DNA of 64,000 nucleotides, from NCBI GenBank assembly GCA_050261915.1, contig JBLNDT010000047.1, forward strand, positions 21,244 to 85,243. Reading direction: 5' to 3'. The position numbers and the translations under genes were made by a program. Positions 49,299 through 56,613 of this stretch are shown here, one piece after another. The notes beneath the pieces are model-generated. The model saw only the letters and a list, made by a program, of their open reading frames with translations. It was not told the origin of the DNA and made no database searches. Position 1 is the stretch's first letter. Every line of letters starts with the position of its first letter. Source of the DNA: UBA699 sp050261915. GTDB taxonomy: Bacteria > Bacillota > Clostridia > Clostridiales > Clostridiaceae.

Positions 49299-49916
49299 TT
49301 ATTCCAAAATTCTAGTTTCTGTTTTATATTTAAGAAAAACCTTGGTTGTGAATACATAAATAAGATATCCTGCTGCCGCCCCTAATGTATTTAATATTAT
49401 GTCATCCACGTCAACAGTTCTAAAACCTAAATGGAAATAATCCTCAAAGTATTGAAACATTTCTATAAAAAAAGAAATAATGAATCCAAGCATCAATGCC
49501 TTCTTAATAGAATTCAATTTATTTGAAAGTAAAGGGATGAGAATTCCTAAGGGCATTAACAAAACAAAATTCCCTCCAACATTTCTAAACAGTAACATCA
49601 GTTGAAATGAAGTTGACCAATTTCCATGGCCTACCTCTCCAACATCCTTTGCTATAGATAAGAATGGTATATAATTCACTGCCATAATATTATTAAAAAT
49701 ATAATTTCTATCAAAAATAATTTCTATAGGGAACAAAGTGAACCCTATTAGCAAAAATACATATAATGCAAAGACAAATTTTATGAATTCCTTTTTAATA
49801 TGAATTTGATTACCCTTTTTCTTCTTACGAAGTACGATGATACACTTTATAATCATATAAATTGGTATTCCAAATATGAAAAGGATCTCCTTTTCAAAAT
49901 AATATTCAATTGCCAT
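49299..49916 (-). CDS. VanZ family protein
   Basis: 205 residues, ATG 49916 after GACAGGAGAACAGTC. About five transmembrane helices; VanZ signature in LYVFLLIGFTLFPIEIIFDR, NYIPFLSIAKDVG, NVGGNFVLLMPLGILIPLLS, FIISFFIEMFQYF and RTVDVDDIILNTLGAAAGYLIY. The acidic and Arg residues of this last segment (R-x2-D-x-D-D) are the most conserved of the family. VanZ gives low-level teicoplanin resistance in enterococci; the general function is unknown. It is preceded by promoter element copy C. Confidence 0.9.
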   Translation of the reverse strand: MAIEYYFEKEILFIFGIPIYMIIKCIIVLRKKKKGNQIHIKKEFIKFVFALYVFLLIGFTLFPIEIIFDRNYIFNNIMAVNYIPFLSIAKDVGEVGHGNWSTSFQLMLLFRNVGGNFVLLMPLGILIPLLSNKLNSIKKALMLGFIISFFIEMFQYFEDYFHLGFRTVDVDDIILNTLGAAAGYLIYVFTTKVFLKYKTETRILE

Positions 49917-49966
49917 GACTGTTCTCCTGTCTTATTTAGAAATAATTTTTGTAATTATGCAATTCA

Positions 49967-49995
49967 ATTATATACATATTATTACATTATTTCAA
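49967..49995 (-). promoter_or_regulatory. Shared promoter element, copy C
   Basis: TTGAAA (49995-49990), 17-bp spacer, TATAAT (49972-49967) on the minus strand, followed by TGAATTGCATAATT. Spacer closely matches copies A and B. It lies about 50 bp upstream of the VanZ gene, its -35 touching the end of the DUF2164 gene. Confidence 0.75.
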
Positions 49996-50225
49996 TATAT
50001 CTGTATAGAAAGCAGATCTTCGTTCCTGTCGCTGATATATTTATAGGCATCGTAAACTCCCTGATTGTAGAATTCTGGTGCCAATTCTTCAATTATAAAA
50101 TTAAGTATAAGGTTTGAAGCAAGATCCCCTATTTCTTCATCCCTTTCATTTTCAAAATAGCTTTTTATTGCATTTGCCATTTCAATCTTTTTTTCTTTAG
50201 ATAATTTTATTTTACTATCTCCCAT
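49992..50225 (-). CDS. DUF2164 family protein
   Basis: 77 residues, ATG 50225 after AGGAGGAAAATTAA. DUF2164 pattern: IKLSKEKKIEMANAIKSYFE, NERDEEIGDLASNLILNFII, EELAPEFYNQGVYDAYKYIS. Small cytoplasmic helical protein, widespread in Firmicutes and Proteobacteria, of unknown function. Complete compared with the family (about 80 residues). It lies between a terminator and the VanZ promoter. Confidence 0.87.
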   Translation of the reverse strand: MGDSKIKLSKEKKIEMANAIKSYFENERDEEIGDLASNLILNFIIEELAPEFYNQGVYDAYKYISDRNEDLLSIQIY

Positions 50226-50245
50226 TTAATTTTCCTCCTACAAGG

Positions 50246-50281
50246 AAAAACCGTGTGAAACATGGTTTCAGCACAGTTTTT
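50246..50281 (-). terminator. Terminator after the D-threonine aldolase-like gene
   Basis: Long hairpin, arms about 50246-50261 and 50264-50281 with one bulge and an ATG loop, flanked by A5 and T5 so usable from either side. It ends the 50293-51393 gene. Confidence 0.75.
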
Positions 50282-50292
50282 CATAAATTTAT

Positions 50293-51393
50293 TTAATCAC
50301 ATCTTCCTCTTGCGCTTATTGGCCATACATCCTCTACTATTCCGTCTCTTATACAGAAAAAATAGTTGTGCTGGTTTACAGTTGTGCAGCAATGTGAAGG
50401 CTTTAGCAGCACTGAATCCCCTACATTGTAATGTCTCAGCTTTTCTGTCATGTCCACCAGACAGTGTTCCTCGTTGCATACAGTTTTTGCTTCTGGATCA
50501 TCCATAAGTATAGGTGGACCCTGATCTATAGTTACAGCTTTTTCACCAGCAGTAAGTACAATCCTGTCCTTGTAAATGCTGCATACGGTAGCAAGTACAA
50601 ACAGCGCCTGCCTAAATGGCAGTCCGATTTTATTAACATCATAGGCATTTTCCATGAGTACATAACTTCCAGGCTGAACCTCGGTAACACCAGGCAGCAG
50701 GGAAGTATATTTAACCGTACCAGTGCTGGCGTTGCTCATCACCTCAACATGATACCCATGAGCTATAAGAGCATCCTTAACCTTAGCTGCAAAGCCAACT
50801 CTTTCATTAACGAATTTAAGCTTTGCGTCTAATGTTTTACATTCATCTCCACGGTTTTCGTAAGCTTGTATACCTTTAAGATAAACATTGTCCAGCTTTT
50901 CAATAACCTCTGCCAGCTCTAGGGCTTCCGGGATTGTTCTCACTCCGCAGCGATTCAGTCCAATATCTACTTCAATAAACAATGGAATTATAACCCCAAA
51001 CTTTTTTGCATAATAGGATATCCTTTCCACATTTTCCTCGTTATCTACTGCAGGCATAACTTCTCCGTATCGATTCAAACCTACCAGTACCTGTATTTTG
51101 TCGTCACCTATAACTTGATTTGCTATCAAGATGCTCTTGATTCCAGCATGGGACATTTCTACTGCTTCACCTAGCTTAGCACAGGTTATTCCTATTGCTC
51201 CTGCCTGAATCTGCAAGTGGGCAAGCTTTGGGCATTTATGGGTTTTAATGTGCGGGCGCAGCTGGCACCTAGCTTCATCCCTGAGATAATCCTGCATGGT
51301 TTTAATGTTATGATCTACTGCATCAAGGTCCAGCAGCAGACATGGGGTTGGCAGTTCTAAATAATGTTTTCCCACGTAGCCTTCTGTTAACAT
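50293..51393 (-). CDS. PLP-dependent D-threonine aldolase-like enzyme
   Basis: 366 residues, ATG 51393 after AAGGAGGTATTTAC. Alanine-racemase N-terminal TIM barrel: ELPTPCLLLDLDAVDHNIKT, PLP lysine in LRPHIKTHKCPKLAHLQIQ, CGVRT, VEVMSNASTGTVKYTSLLPG, and a C-terminal D-ser_dehydrat-like domain ending ILLKPSHCCTTVNQHNYFFC with the metal-binding His/Cys pair. The order is that of D-threonine aldolase and D-serine dehydratase-like proteins, which need PLP and a divalent metal. It would cleave D-beta-hydroxy amino acids to glycine and an aldehyde. Exact substrate unknown. Confidence 0.88.
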   Translation of the reverse strand: MLTEGYVGKHYLELPTPCLLLDLDAVDHNIKTMQDYLRDEARCQLRPHIKTHKCPKLAHLQIQAGAIGITCAKLGEAVEMSHAGIKSILIANQVIGDDKIQVLVGLNRYGEVMPAVDNEENVERISYYAKKFGVIIPLFIEVDIGLNRCGVRTIPEALELAEVIEKLDNVYLKGIQAYENRGDECKTLDAKLKFVNERVGFAAKVKDALIAHGYHVEVMSNASTGTVKYTSLLPGVTEVQPGSYVLMENAYDVNKIGLPFRQALFVLATVCSIYKDRIVLTAGEKAVTIDQGPPILMDDPEAKTVCNEEHCLVDMTEKLRHYNVGDSVLLKPSHCCTTVNQHNYFFCIRDGIVEDVWPISARGRCD

Positions 51394-51405
51394 GTAAATA
51401 CCTCC

Positions 51406-51960
51406 TTATTCCTTAATCTCATAGTTTATAATTCCATCAGCTGAAATTGTATATTTTAAGTTTGAATTTTTTAATAGTTCAACATACATCTTGTTTTTCT
51501 CTGCGCAGATTTCCTTTTCCTTTGCCCCAAGGCTGTTAATATAGTATATATCCTCTTTAGTAAGGATTTCTCCATAATTGCTTTCCACAAAAACAAAGAG
51601 ACTATCCACTGTATTATATTCATCAGTATATATTTTCTTTAAAGGCTGCAGCAATTCACTGTCTGTTTCAATAGTTTTTTTACAGTTCTTTAAGGTTTCA
51701 TGCTGAGCTTTGATTTTATCTAAAGTATAATCAGCTTTCTTGTAATAGAAATCTGATATCATCTCCATGCTGGCGGAAACTATCTTCTGACTATCAATAT
51801 TTTTAATAATATACTCATTAATAATTTTTTGATCGCTGGTTAATTTATTTTTATTAAGTTCATGATTAATTGTATAGGAACCAAAGGCAAGCACCGCTAA
51901 TAAAACAGCTGCAGCAATTATATAGACCTTCTTGTTAATTGTTTGTCGCAGTGAATCCAT
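51406..51960 (-). CDS. Membrane-anchored helical protein, paralogue of 53163-53831
   Basis: 184 residues from ATG 51960, ribosome site AGGAGGTGATTTAT. One N-terminal anchor (about 11-30), then an outer helical domain ending LKNSNLKYTISADGIINYEI. It shares the block order of the 53163 protein: EYIxxNxxxxxxISxSxxMxSDxYxKKAxYxxxxI, then LLxPLKxxYTxEYN and the same final strand. The family is not known to me. A 12-nt gap from the aldolase-like gene suggests co-transcription. Extracytoplasmic location inferred from the anchor. Confidence 0.6.
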   Translation of the reverse strand: MDSLRQTINKKVYIIAAAVLLAVLAFGSYTINHELNKNKLTSDQKIINEYIIKNIDSQKIVSASMEMISDFYYKKADYTLDKIKAQHETLKNCKKTIETDSELLQPLKKIYTDEYNTVDSLFVFVESNYGEILTKEDIYYINSLGAKEKEICAEKNKMYVELLKNSNLKYTISADGIINYEIKE

Positions 51961-52107
51961 ATAAATCACCTCCTACAATTACATATCTTATTTATTCTAC
52001 GGTGGTTTTATTATTCCTTTAAATATTTGTTTTTTTCAAAATAAAATTTTGATAGTGCATAAGAAGGTACAAATATAATCATATTAACAATAGAAAGGAT
52101 GATGTTA

Positions 52108-52539
52108 ATGAATGAAGATACAATTAATCTTTTAAAGGAATGTAATGCTGGGTGTAAATATGCAGTAAATAGTATGGCGCAGGTGCTGCCTCATATTGAA
52201 AACCATAAACTTAAAGCCGTTATTCATGAATACAATGATAAACATACTATTATTGGTAACCTAAGCCATGAAATGCTAAATGAATACCAGGGGGAAGAAA
52301 TGGATCCAAAATTAAGTGGAAAGACTTTCTCATGGATAAGTACGGAAATGAAATTGATGATGAATAATGATACCCATGAAATAGCCAACATAATGATTGA
52401 TGGCTGCAACATGGGTATTAAATCAATTAGTGAGTATATAAATAAATATAAAACTGCTTCTAAAGAAAGTTTAGATTTAGCAAAGAAACTAGTTAAGATT
52501 GAGCAGGAATTTATGAATGAGCTTCTTGGGTATTTGTAG
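52108..52539 (+). CDS. DUF2383-like ferritin-like helical bundle protein
   Basis: 143 residues from ATG 52108, chosen because AAAGGATG lies 9 nt upstream. All-helical: MNEDTINLLKECNAGCKYAV, NSMAQVLPHIENHKLKAVIH, EYNDKHTIIGNLSHEMLNEY, MKLMMNNDTHEIANIMIDGC and IEQEFMNELLGYL, i.e. four long helices with heptad-like spacing and Glu/His positions typical of ferritin-like domains (DUF2383, PA2169 type). It may bind metal or act in stress tolerance. Convergent with the 52554 membrane gene. Family call is moderate. Confidence 0.65.
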   Translation: MNEDTINLLKECNAGCKYAVNSMAQVLPHIENHKLKAVIHEYNDKHTIIGNLSHEMLNEYQGEEMDPKLSGKTFSWISTEMKLMMNNDTHEIANIMIDGCNMGIKSISEYINKYKTASKESLDLAKKLVKIEQEFMNELLGYL

Positions 52540-52553
52540 TAGTTTCCTGTAGC

Positions 52554-52838
52554 TTATTTATAACCAAATCTTTTCGCATTATTGTTCCATATGATATTGC
52601 TAATAAATATTCCAGTTATTACTGATATAATTACATAAAATACATACCTAAAAATTATACCAGGTACATTATAATCTATTGGATTGGGATTAAAAAACAT
52701 TGTAAGAGTACCATAAGTTAAACCTACACATCCACCCCAAAGCAATCCTCCATGAACCAATATAAACTTTCTCCTGCCCATAGATTTTTGCTTATTCCAC
52801 TGTTCTTTAGCTCTATCTGTATTGCTCAATGTAATCAC
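52554..52838 (-). CDS. Small 2TM-like membrane protein, 94 residues
   Basis: Starts ATG 52838 after GAGGTGATTAC. Basic head (RAKEQWNKQKSMGRRKFILV), then two transmembrane helices (about 26-47 and 63-83) with a polar loop NPNPIDYNVPG, and ending in ISNIIWNNNAKRFGYK. Small Firmicute membrane proteins of this layout are of unknown function. Upstream (52839-53162) is an open 324-nt gap that holds only the terminator at 52994-53029. Confidence 0.55.
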   Translation of the reverse strand: MITLSNTDRAKEQWNKQKSMGRRKFILVHGGLLWGGCVGLTYGTLTMFFNPNPIDYNVPGIIFRYVFYVIISVITGIFISNIIWNNNAKRFGYK

Positions 52839-52993
52839 CTCATATTATTACAGATTATTTTTTAGGGTCATGATCTATTAATATGATAACTCAATGAGAA
52901 GAAACAGTCTATATTTTTTCTAATTTATCTATATAATTACAATTATTGAAACAAATACATTGACTATCATGTCCACTTCTTCCTTTAAAATGA

Positions 52994-53029
52994 AAAATAG
53001 TACCCGGATGACGCACCGAATACTATTTT
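52994..53029 (-). terminator. Terminator of the 53163-53831 gene
   Basis: 14-bp stem including two G-U pairs with 8-nt loop, followed on the minus strand by TTTTTCATTTTAA. Located in the 324-nt gap 52839-53162, where I see no other gene-like feature apart from a 13-codon hydrophobic frame (see rejected). Confidence 0.75.
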
Positions 53030-53162
53030 CCAATCTGATTCAATTTTGTATAATAAATCTGGGATCAATTTATTATACCTACCTAATAATTGCTACATTT
53101 ATATTTTAATTTACATTTATGTCCATATTGTGTATTAAATGTAAATATTCTTTAAACATTAA

Positions 53163-53831
53163 CTACTGATAATTTATTTTACCATCAGGCATTACAGTAT
53201 ACTTCATATTTGCAGCCTTAAAGAGCTCAATATAAATGTTGTTCTTTTGCAGATTAATCTGATTTGATTGATTAATAATACCGTTAATATAATCAACTTC
53301 CCTTTGGGTTAATTCTTTTCCGTAATTGTTTGCCGCAAAATCCAATCCCTGTTCTGCCAGGTTATACTCTTGAGTATATAAACTTTTTAAAGGCTTCAAC
53401 AGTTCTACATTTGTATCGATTGTACTTTTACTTTTAAAGAGTTTAATATACTGGCTGCTAATATCCCCCTCGGAATAAGATGCTTTTTTTGAATAAATGT
53501 CTGACAACATTTTTATGCTTGTAGAAATTTCCTTTTGGGTTTCTTCATTATTGCTTAAATACTCATGTATGAATTTTTGATTACTGTTAACAGGATTTAC
53601 CGCTGCTGCACTTAGAGAAGAACCTCCATGAAAAAATGCGTTTACCCAGGTACCAAGGGCAAATATATTCCAGCAAAAAATAAGTACTCCTACCAAACCA
53701 GCTCCGGCAAAACCTTTTTTATGTTCTATGAATATATTGCCTCTTCGTCTTGCTTCATAGGATTCAGGGAGATAACCCTGTTTTTTTGCTTTTTTCATTT
53801 GTTTTCTGAAATTTTTCTGTACTGAATTCAT
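53163..53831 (-). CDS. Membrane-anchored helical protein, paralogue of 51406-51960
   Basis: 222 residues, ATG 53831 after GAAAGGTAGTTTAT. Basic cytoplasmic head (QKNFRKQMKKAKKQGYLPES), one transmembrane helix (about 42-62), then an outer helical domain that ends YIELFKAANMKYTVMPDGKI. It aligns with the 51406 protein over the whole outer domain: ISTSIKMLSDIYSKKASYSE, LLKPLKSLYTQEYN, YGKELTQREVDYING. Two copies of one family within 2 kb point to a local duplication. Function unknown. Confidence 0.6.
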   Translation of the reverse strand: MNSVQKNFRKQMKKAKKQGYLPESYEARRRGNIFIEHKKGFAGAGLVGVLIFCWNIFALGTWVNAFFHGGSSLSAAAVNPVNSNQKFIHEYLSNNEETQKEISTSIKMLSDIYSKKASYSEGDISSQYIKLFKSKSTIDTNVELLKPLKSLYTQEYNLAEQGLDFAANNYGKELTQREVDYINGIINQSNQINLQKNNIYIELFKAANMKYTVMPDGKINYQ

Positions 53832-53984
53832 ATAAACTACCTTTCAAATAATAAAAAATATAACAACAAACATTATTATTCTACAGATGTTTTACTTTTT
53901 CCTTTAAATTTCACATATTTTTCTATATTTTATATTTTTACTAAAAGTCTTTAAAATTTACAAATATGTGCATATAATATATAA

Positions 53985-54055
53985 AAATGAGGTGATGGAT
54001 ATTGAGTAGAATTGAACTTTAGCTATAAGGCTCTGGTTATTCCAGAACCTTTTTA
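53985..54055 (+). other. Leader-like unit: ribosome site, 6-codon frame and terminator
   Basis: GAGGTGATGGATA precedes a TTG codon (54002) followed by a six-codon frame ending TAG (54020-54022); about 5 nt later comes a hairpin (54027-54050, one mismatch) with T5. No gene follows on this strand. It may be a remnant of a deleted gene or an attenuator-like leader. AT-rich sequence before it contains TATAAT, but I see no good -35. Confidence 0.3.
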
Positions 54056-54064
54056 ATGTAAAAA

Positions 54065-54085
54065 GATAGAGCATTATACTCTATC
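54065..54085 (-). terminator. Terminator of the isochorismatase operon
   Basis: GATAGAG / CTCTATC 7-bp stem with a 7-nt loop, followed on the minus strand by TTTTTACATT. It ends the 54109-55867 group. Confidence 0.7.
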
Positions 54086-54108
54086 CTCTTAATAAATTTT
54101 CATTTTTT

Positions 54109-54582
54109 TTAAATAATTCTTATTCCTTTTGCAGCAAGGAGTTTATTTTTAGTTTTTTCAAACTTGGATTTATTCCCAACCCCAACAAGAGCCTCATTAA
54201 AGAGAATTTCGAAATTTTTCTTTGCTCCATCAAAGGCTGATGCTCCAACGCAGTAATTACCGTCCACTCCTACAATTTCAAGCTCGCTTGCATTTCCCAT
54301 TGTCAAAAATTCAAGGAGTTTATTATTGGAAAAACAACTCATTTTTCTTTTTTCAAATACATTATTTGATACCACTAAAAGTCCGTTAACAAGCTTTTTG
54401 GGCTTGTTGCTAAATTCCCAAAGGTATCTGTTAACTATGTAAATTACTGCGTCTTTTGGATATTCGCCAATTTTTTCATTAATGGACTGTATAAGCTCCT
54501 CAGCATTATATGGAAACATTTTTTTGTTTCGGGAAGCACCTACATAATCTTCCTGCATATCTATTACCAGTAAGTATTTCAT
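54109..54582 (-). CDS. Isochorismatase-like cysteine hydrolase
   Basis: 157 residues, ATG 54582 after AAGGATTGATACA. Isochorismatase-like fold with MKYLLVIDMQEDYVGASRN (Asp of the catalytic triad), AVIYIVNRYLWEF, the Lys near KRKMSCFSNN, and the nucleophile Cys in IVGVDGNYCVGASAFDGAKK. Family members hydrolyse amides such as nicotinamide or isochorismate. At 157 residues it is slightly short. It is the last gene of a group with the putative immunity and YciI genes. Substrate unknown. Confidence 0.87.
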   Translation of the reverse strand: MKYLLVIDMQEDYVGASRNKKMFPYNAEELIQSINEKIGEYPKDAVIYIVNRYLWEFSNKPKKLVNGLLVVSNNVFEKRKMSCFSNNKLLEFLTMGNASELEIVGVDGNYCVGASAFDGAKKNFEILFNEALVGVGNKSKFEKTKNKLLAAKGIRII

Positions 54583-54586
54583 TGTA

Positions 54587-55132
54587 TCAATCCTTCATCA
54601 TAAAATCTGCCCACTTATGGGGATAGTCTTGATAGTGCTCACGCCAATAATATATTCGTTCAATATACTGCTGCTTACGTTCCTCCACAAACCTTTTGCA
54701 TTCAGGTACTCCGTATTTACGAACTATAGCTGTTAAATCATAGATTGGAAATCCAATAGCATGTCCATTTGCATGAACAACCCCGCAAGCCTGTCCTATG
54801 GCATGACACAAAGCAATATCTTCAATGGAGTCTATTTCTTTTGCCACTGCATGAGCCTGCAAAATGGCATGCTTGGCCACGGGCATTTTAACTCTACCCG
54901 CAGCCCAGTCTTTAGATGTCGTCAGGGCAGCTTCCAGTCGTTTTTCATTGGGATAACGCTGAAGCAGCTTTTGAACAGTTTCCTCAGCAAATTCAAATGC
55001 CCATAAGACCATCACTCTATGATTTTGTTCTTGAATTAATGCTGATAAATCAGCTAAAAATTCACTATCTTTATCAAAAAGGACCTGATTTTTTCTCTTC
55101 AGTTTGCTTTCTACATCGTTAAGCCAATCCAT
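54587..55132 (-). CDS. Putative immunity protein (Imm5-like)
   Basis: 181 residues, ATG 55132 closely following the YciI stop. All-helical protein with WAFEFAEETVQKLLQRYPNE, RLEAALTTSKDWAAGRVKMP, AKHAILQAHAVAKEIDS, AICHAIGQACGVVHANGHAI and the C-terminal KKQYIERIYYWREHYQDYP. This matches a family widely annotated as putative immunity protein, though no toxin is known for most members and none is seen here. The HAxGxAxGxxHxxxH helix with repeated His suggests metal binding. It is co-directional with YciI and DUF3788 genes. Confidence 0.75.
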   Translation of the reverse strand: MDWLNDVESKLKRKNQVLFDKDSEFLADLSALIQEQNHRVMVLWAFEFAEETVQKLLQRYPNEKRLEAALTTSKDWAAGRVKMPVAKHAILQAHAVAKEIDSIEDIALCHAIGQACGVVHANGHAIGFPIYDLTAIVRKYGVPECKRFVEERKQQYIERIYYWREHYQDYPHKWADFMMKD

Positions 55133-55134
55133 AT

Positions 55135-55422
55135 TTATTCAACAAAACTCTTGAATTTCTCTGCATATTTTGTTGGATTGAATTCTAGAACACTGTAGGC
55201 AGCTATTTCATTTACCTTAAATGGGTCCTCATCAATAATTTTTTCAACTTCTTTTATGTCTTTTGCATTACATAAAATTATTCCACCTGTGGTCGGATTT
55301 TTTCTCCCTGAGCAAATAAAATTGTTGCTTTCATAATGCCTGTCTAAATATGCCCTGTGTTCAACTAAATACTTTTCAACCTCTCCCATTGGTTTGATGT
55401 AAGTTAAATCAATTATAAACAT
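55135..55422 (-). CDS. YciI family protein
   Basis: 95 residues, ATG 55422 after AAGGAGGAAAAGAA. YciI fold: MFIIDLTYIKPMGEVEKYLV, the catalytic-like His in VEHRAYLDRHYESNNFICSG, NPTTGGIILCNAKDIKEVEK and EDPFKVNEIAAYSVLEFNPT. Small cytoplasmic alpha/beta proteins of this family may have enzyme activity (chloromuconate-lactone-related) but most have no known role. It directly precedes the immunity-like gene. Confidence 0.87.
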   Translation of the reverse strand: MFIIDLTYIKPMGEVEKYLVEHRAYLDRHYESNNFICSGRKNPTTGGIILCNAKDIKEVEKIIDEDPFKVNEIAAYSVLEFNPTKYAEKFKSFVE

Positions 55423-55453
55423 TTCTTTTCCTCCTTATTATTTAAATTTAAAA

Positions 55454-55867
55454 TTACTTTTTATTAGGTTTCCTTTTTATAAGCAGCAATTTTTCCATAT
55501 CCTTAAACAAAGAAGTATCCTTTAACTGAAACATCATCCACTTTCCGTCATGGTAGGTCTTAGAGTCATCATAAATCTTCTGAACCTCAAGTGAATAATT
55601 GGATCTATCTGTTTCAAATTCTGCCCGTTCCTCTTTCCCAAAAATAATCATAAAACCAAAGCAGTTTTCTTTTGCATAAAAAGTACAAAGGGTTTTGCCG
55701 CCTCGCCCATATTTGTATTCATACACCCAGGATTTACCCCCATGGTTCCATAAACATTCCATGTCATATTTTTGTTCTATCATTTCACACATAGCTTCCC
55801 AAACATCAAATAGTGTCTTTCCCATTAAAGCAGCTAAATCTTCACTGGCAGGTGCTTTATCCAACAT
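55454..55867 (-). CDS. DUF3788 family protein
   Basis: 137 residues, ATG 55867 after AAAGGTGGTATTAAG. DUF3788 pattern: EDLAALMGKTLFDVWEAMCE, QKYDMECLWNHGGKSWVYEY, RGGKTLCTFYAKENCFGFMI, FGKEERAEFE and GKWMMFQLKD near the end. Cytoplasmic, unknown function; commonly near YciI-like and other small genes in Clostridium and Bacteroides. Complete in length. Confidence 0.8.
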   Translation of the reverse strand: MLDKAPASEDLAALMGKTLFDVWEAMCEMIEQKYDMECLWNHGGKSWVYEYKYGRGGKTLCTFYAKENCFGFMIIFGKEERAEFETDRSNYSLEVQKIYDDSKTYHDGKWMMFQLKDTSLFKDMEKLLLIKRKPNKK

Positions 55868-55890
55868 CTTAATACCACCTTTCTTTAGAT

Positions 55891-56613
55891 TTATCTATTT
55901 TCTAAACTCTTAGCTGAACTGTAACATATTTCTCCATTTACCATATGAATAATACGATTTTTCTTATCTATTTCTGAAATGTTGTTCTTATTAACCAAAT
56001 AAGCTCTATGAAATCTCACAAAACGATTATCTAAAGTTTCTTCTATATCTTTCATTTTACCATAAAATTCAACCTGTCTATTAATAGCATGCAATATTAT
56101 CTTATGAATTGTATCAGATGTTTCAAAGAAAAGAATATCCTTATACTTTATATTTATAACTTTATCCTCTTTTCTTATAGTAAAAATTTCACCCGCTTCA
56201 CCATCACTTTTTAAATACCTCTTCTCAGCTTCTAAAATACATTGTTTTATTCTTGACGACATGTTTGAATAGTCTTCTTTAATTATATAATCCATAGCCT
56301 CAACTTTGTAGGTGAAAGTCAAATAACTCATTTCCTCATGAGTTGTTATAAAAACTATAAATCCATTTTCATCGAACTCCCGAATTTTACTAGCCAAAGT
56401 TATGCCATTAATATGGGATTTTAAATCTACATCTAAAAAGTACAAGGAAACGTCCTTCGCATTTTCTTTTGCATTGTTTAATACCTCCAATGGATTGGGA
56501 GATGCTGTTTCAATTTTCATATCCAGCTTTTCTTCTAATATAATATCTTTAACTATACTTCTTATCCTGTTTCTCTGCTCTTCTATATCTTCACAAATAT
56601 ATATCTTAATCAT
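55891..56613 (-). CDS. LytTR response regulator (AgrA-like)
   Basis: 240 residues, ATG 56613 overlapping the kinase stop by 4 nt. Receiver domain (about 1-125): MIKIYICEDIEEQRNRIRSI, phosphorylated Asp in VSLYFLDVDLKSHINGITLA, Lys/Thr switch in GFIVFITTHEEMSYLTFTYK, AMDYIIKEDYSN. LytTR DNA-binding domain (about 145-240): FTIRKEDKVINIKYKDILFFETSD, RFVRFHRAYLVNKNNISEI. It is the output of an Agr-type quorum-sensing system. Possible binding sites are the 21-bp-spaced direct repeats at 58773-58806. Confidence 0.93.
   Translation of the reverse strand: MIKIYICEDIEEQRNRIRSIVKDIILEEKLDMKIETASPNPLEVLNNAKENAKDVSLYFLDVDLKSHINGITLASKIREFDENGFIVFITTHEEMSYLTFTYKVEAMDYIIKEDYSNMSSRIKQCILEAEKRYLKSDGEAGEIFTIRKEDKVINIKYKDILFFETSDTIHKIILHAINRQVEFYGKMKDIEETLDNRFVRFHRAYLVNKNNISEIDKKNRIIHMVNGEICYSSAKSLENR

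Noticed and set aside
52930..52975. 13-codon hydrophobic frame (MIVNVFVSIIVII) with AAAGGAAG upstream on the minus strand, resembling a type I toxin
   Set aside because: Too short, with no antisense RNA promoter or typical toxin tail visible.
54002..54022. Six-codon TTG-started frame as a real peptide gene
   Set aside because: Too short to support; kept only as part of the leader-like unit.
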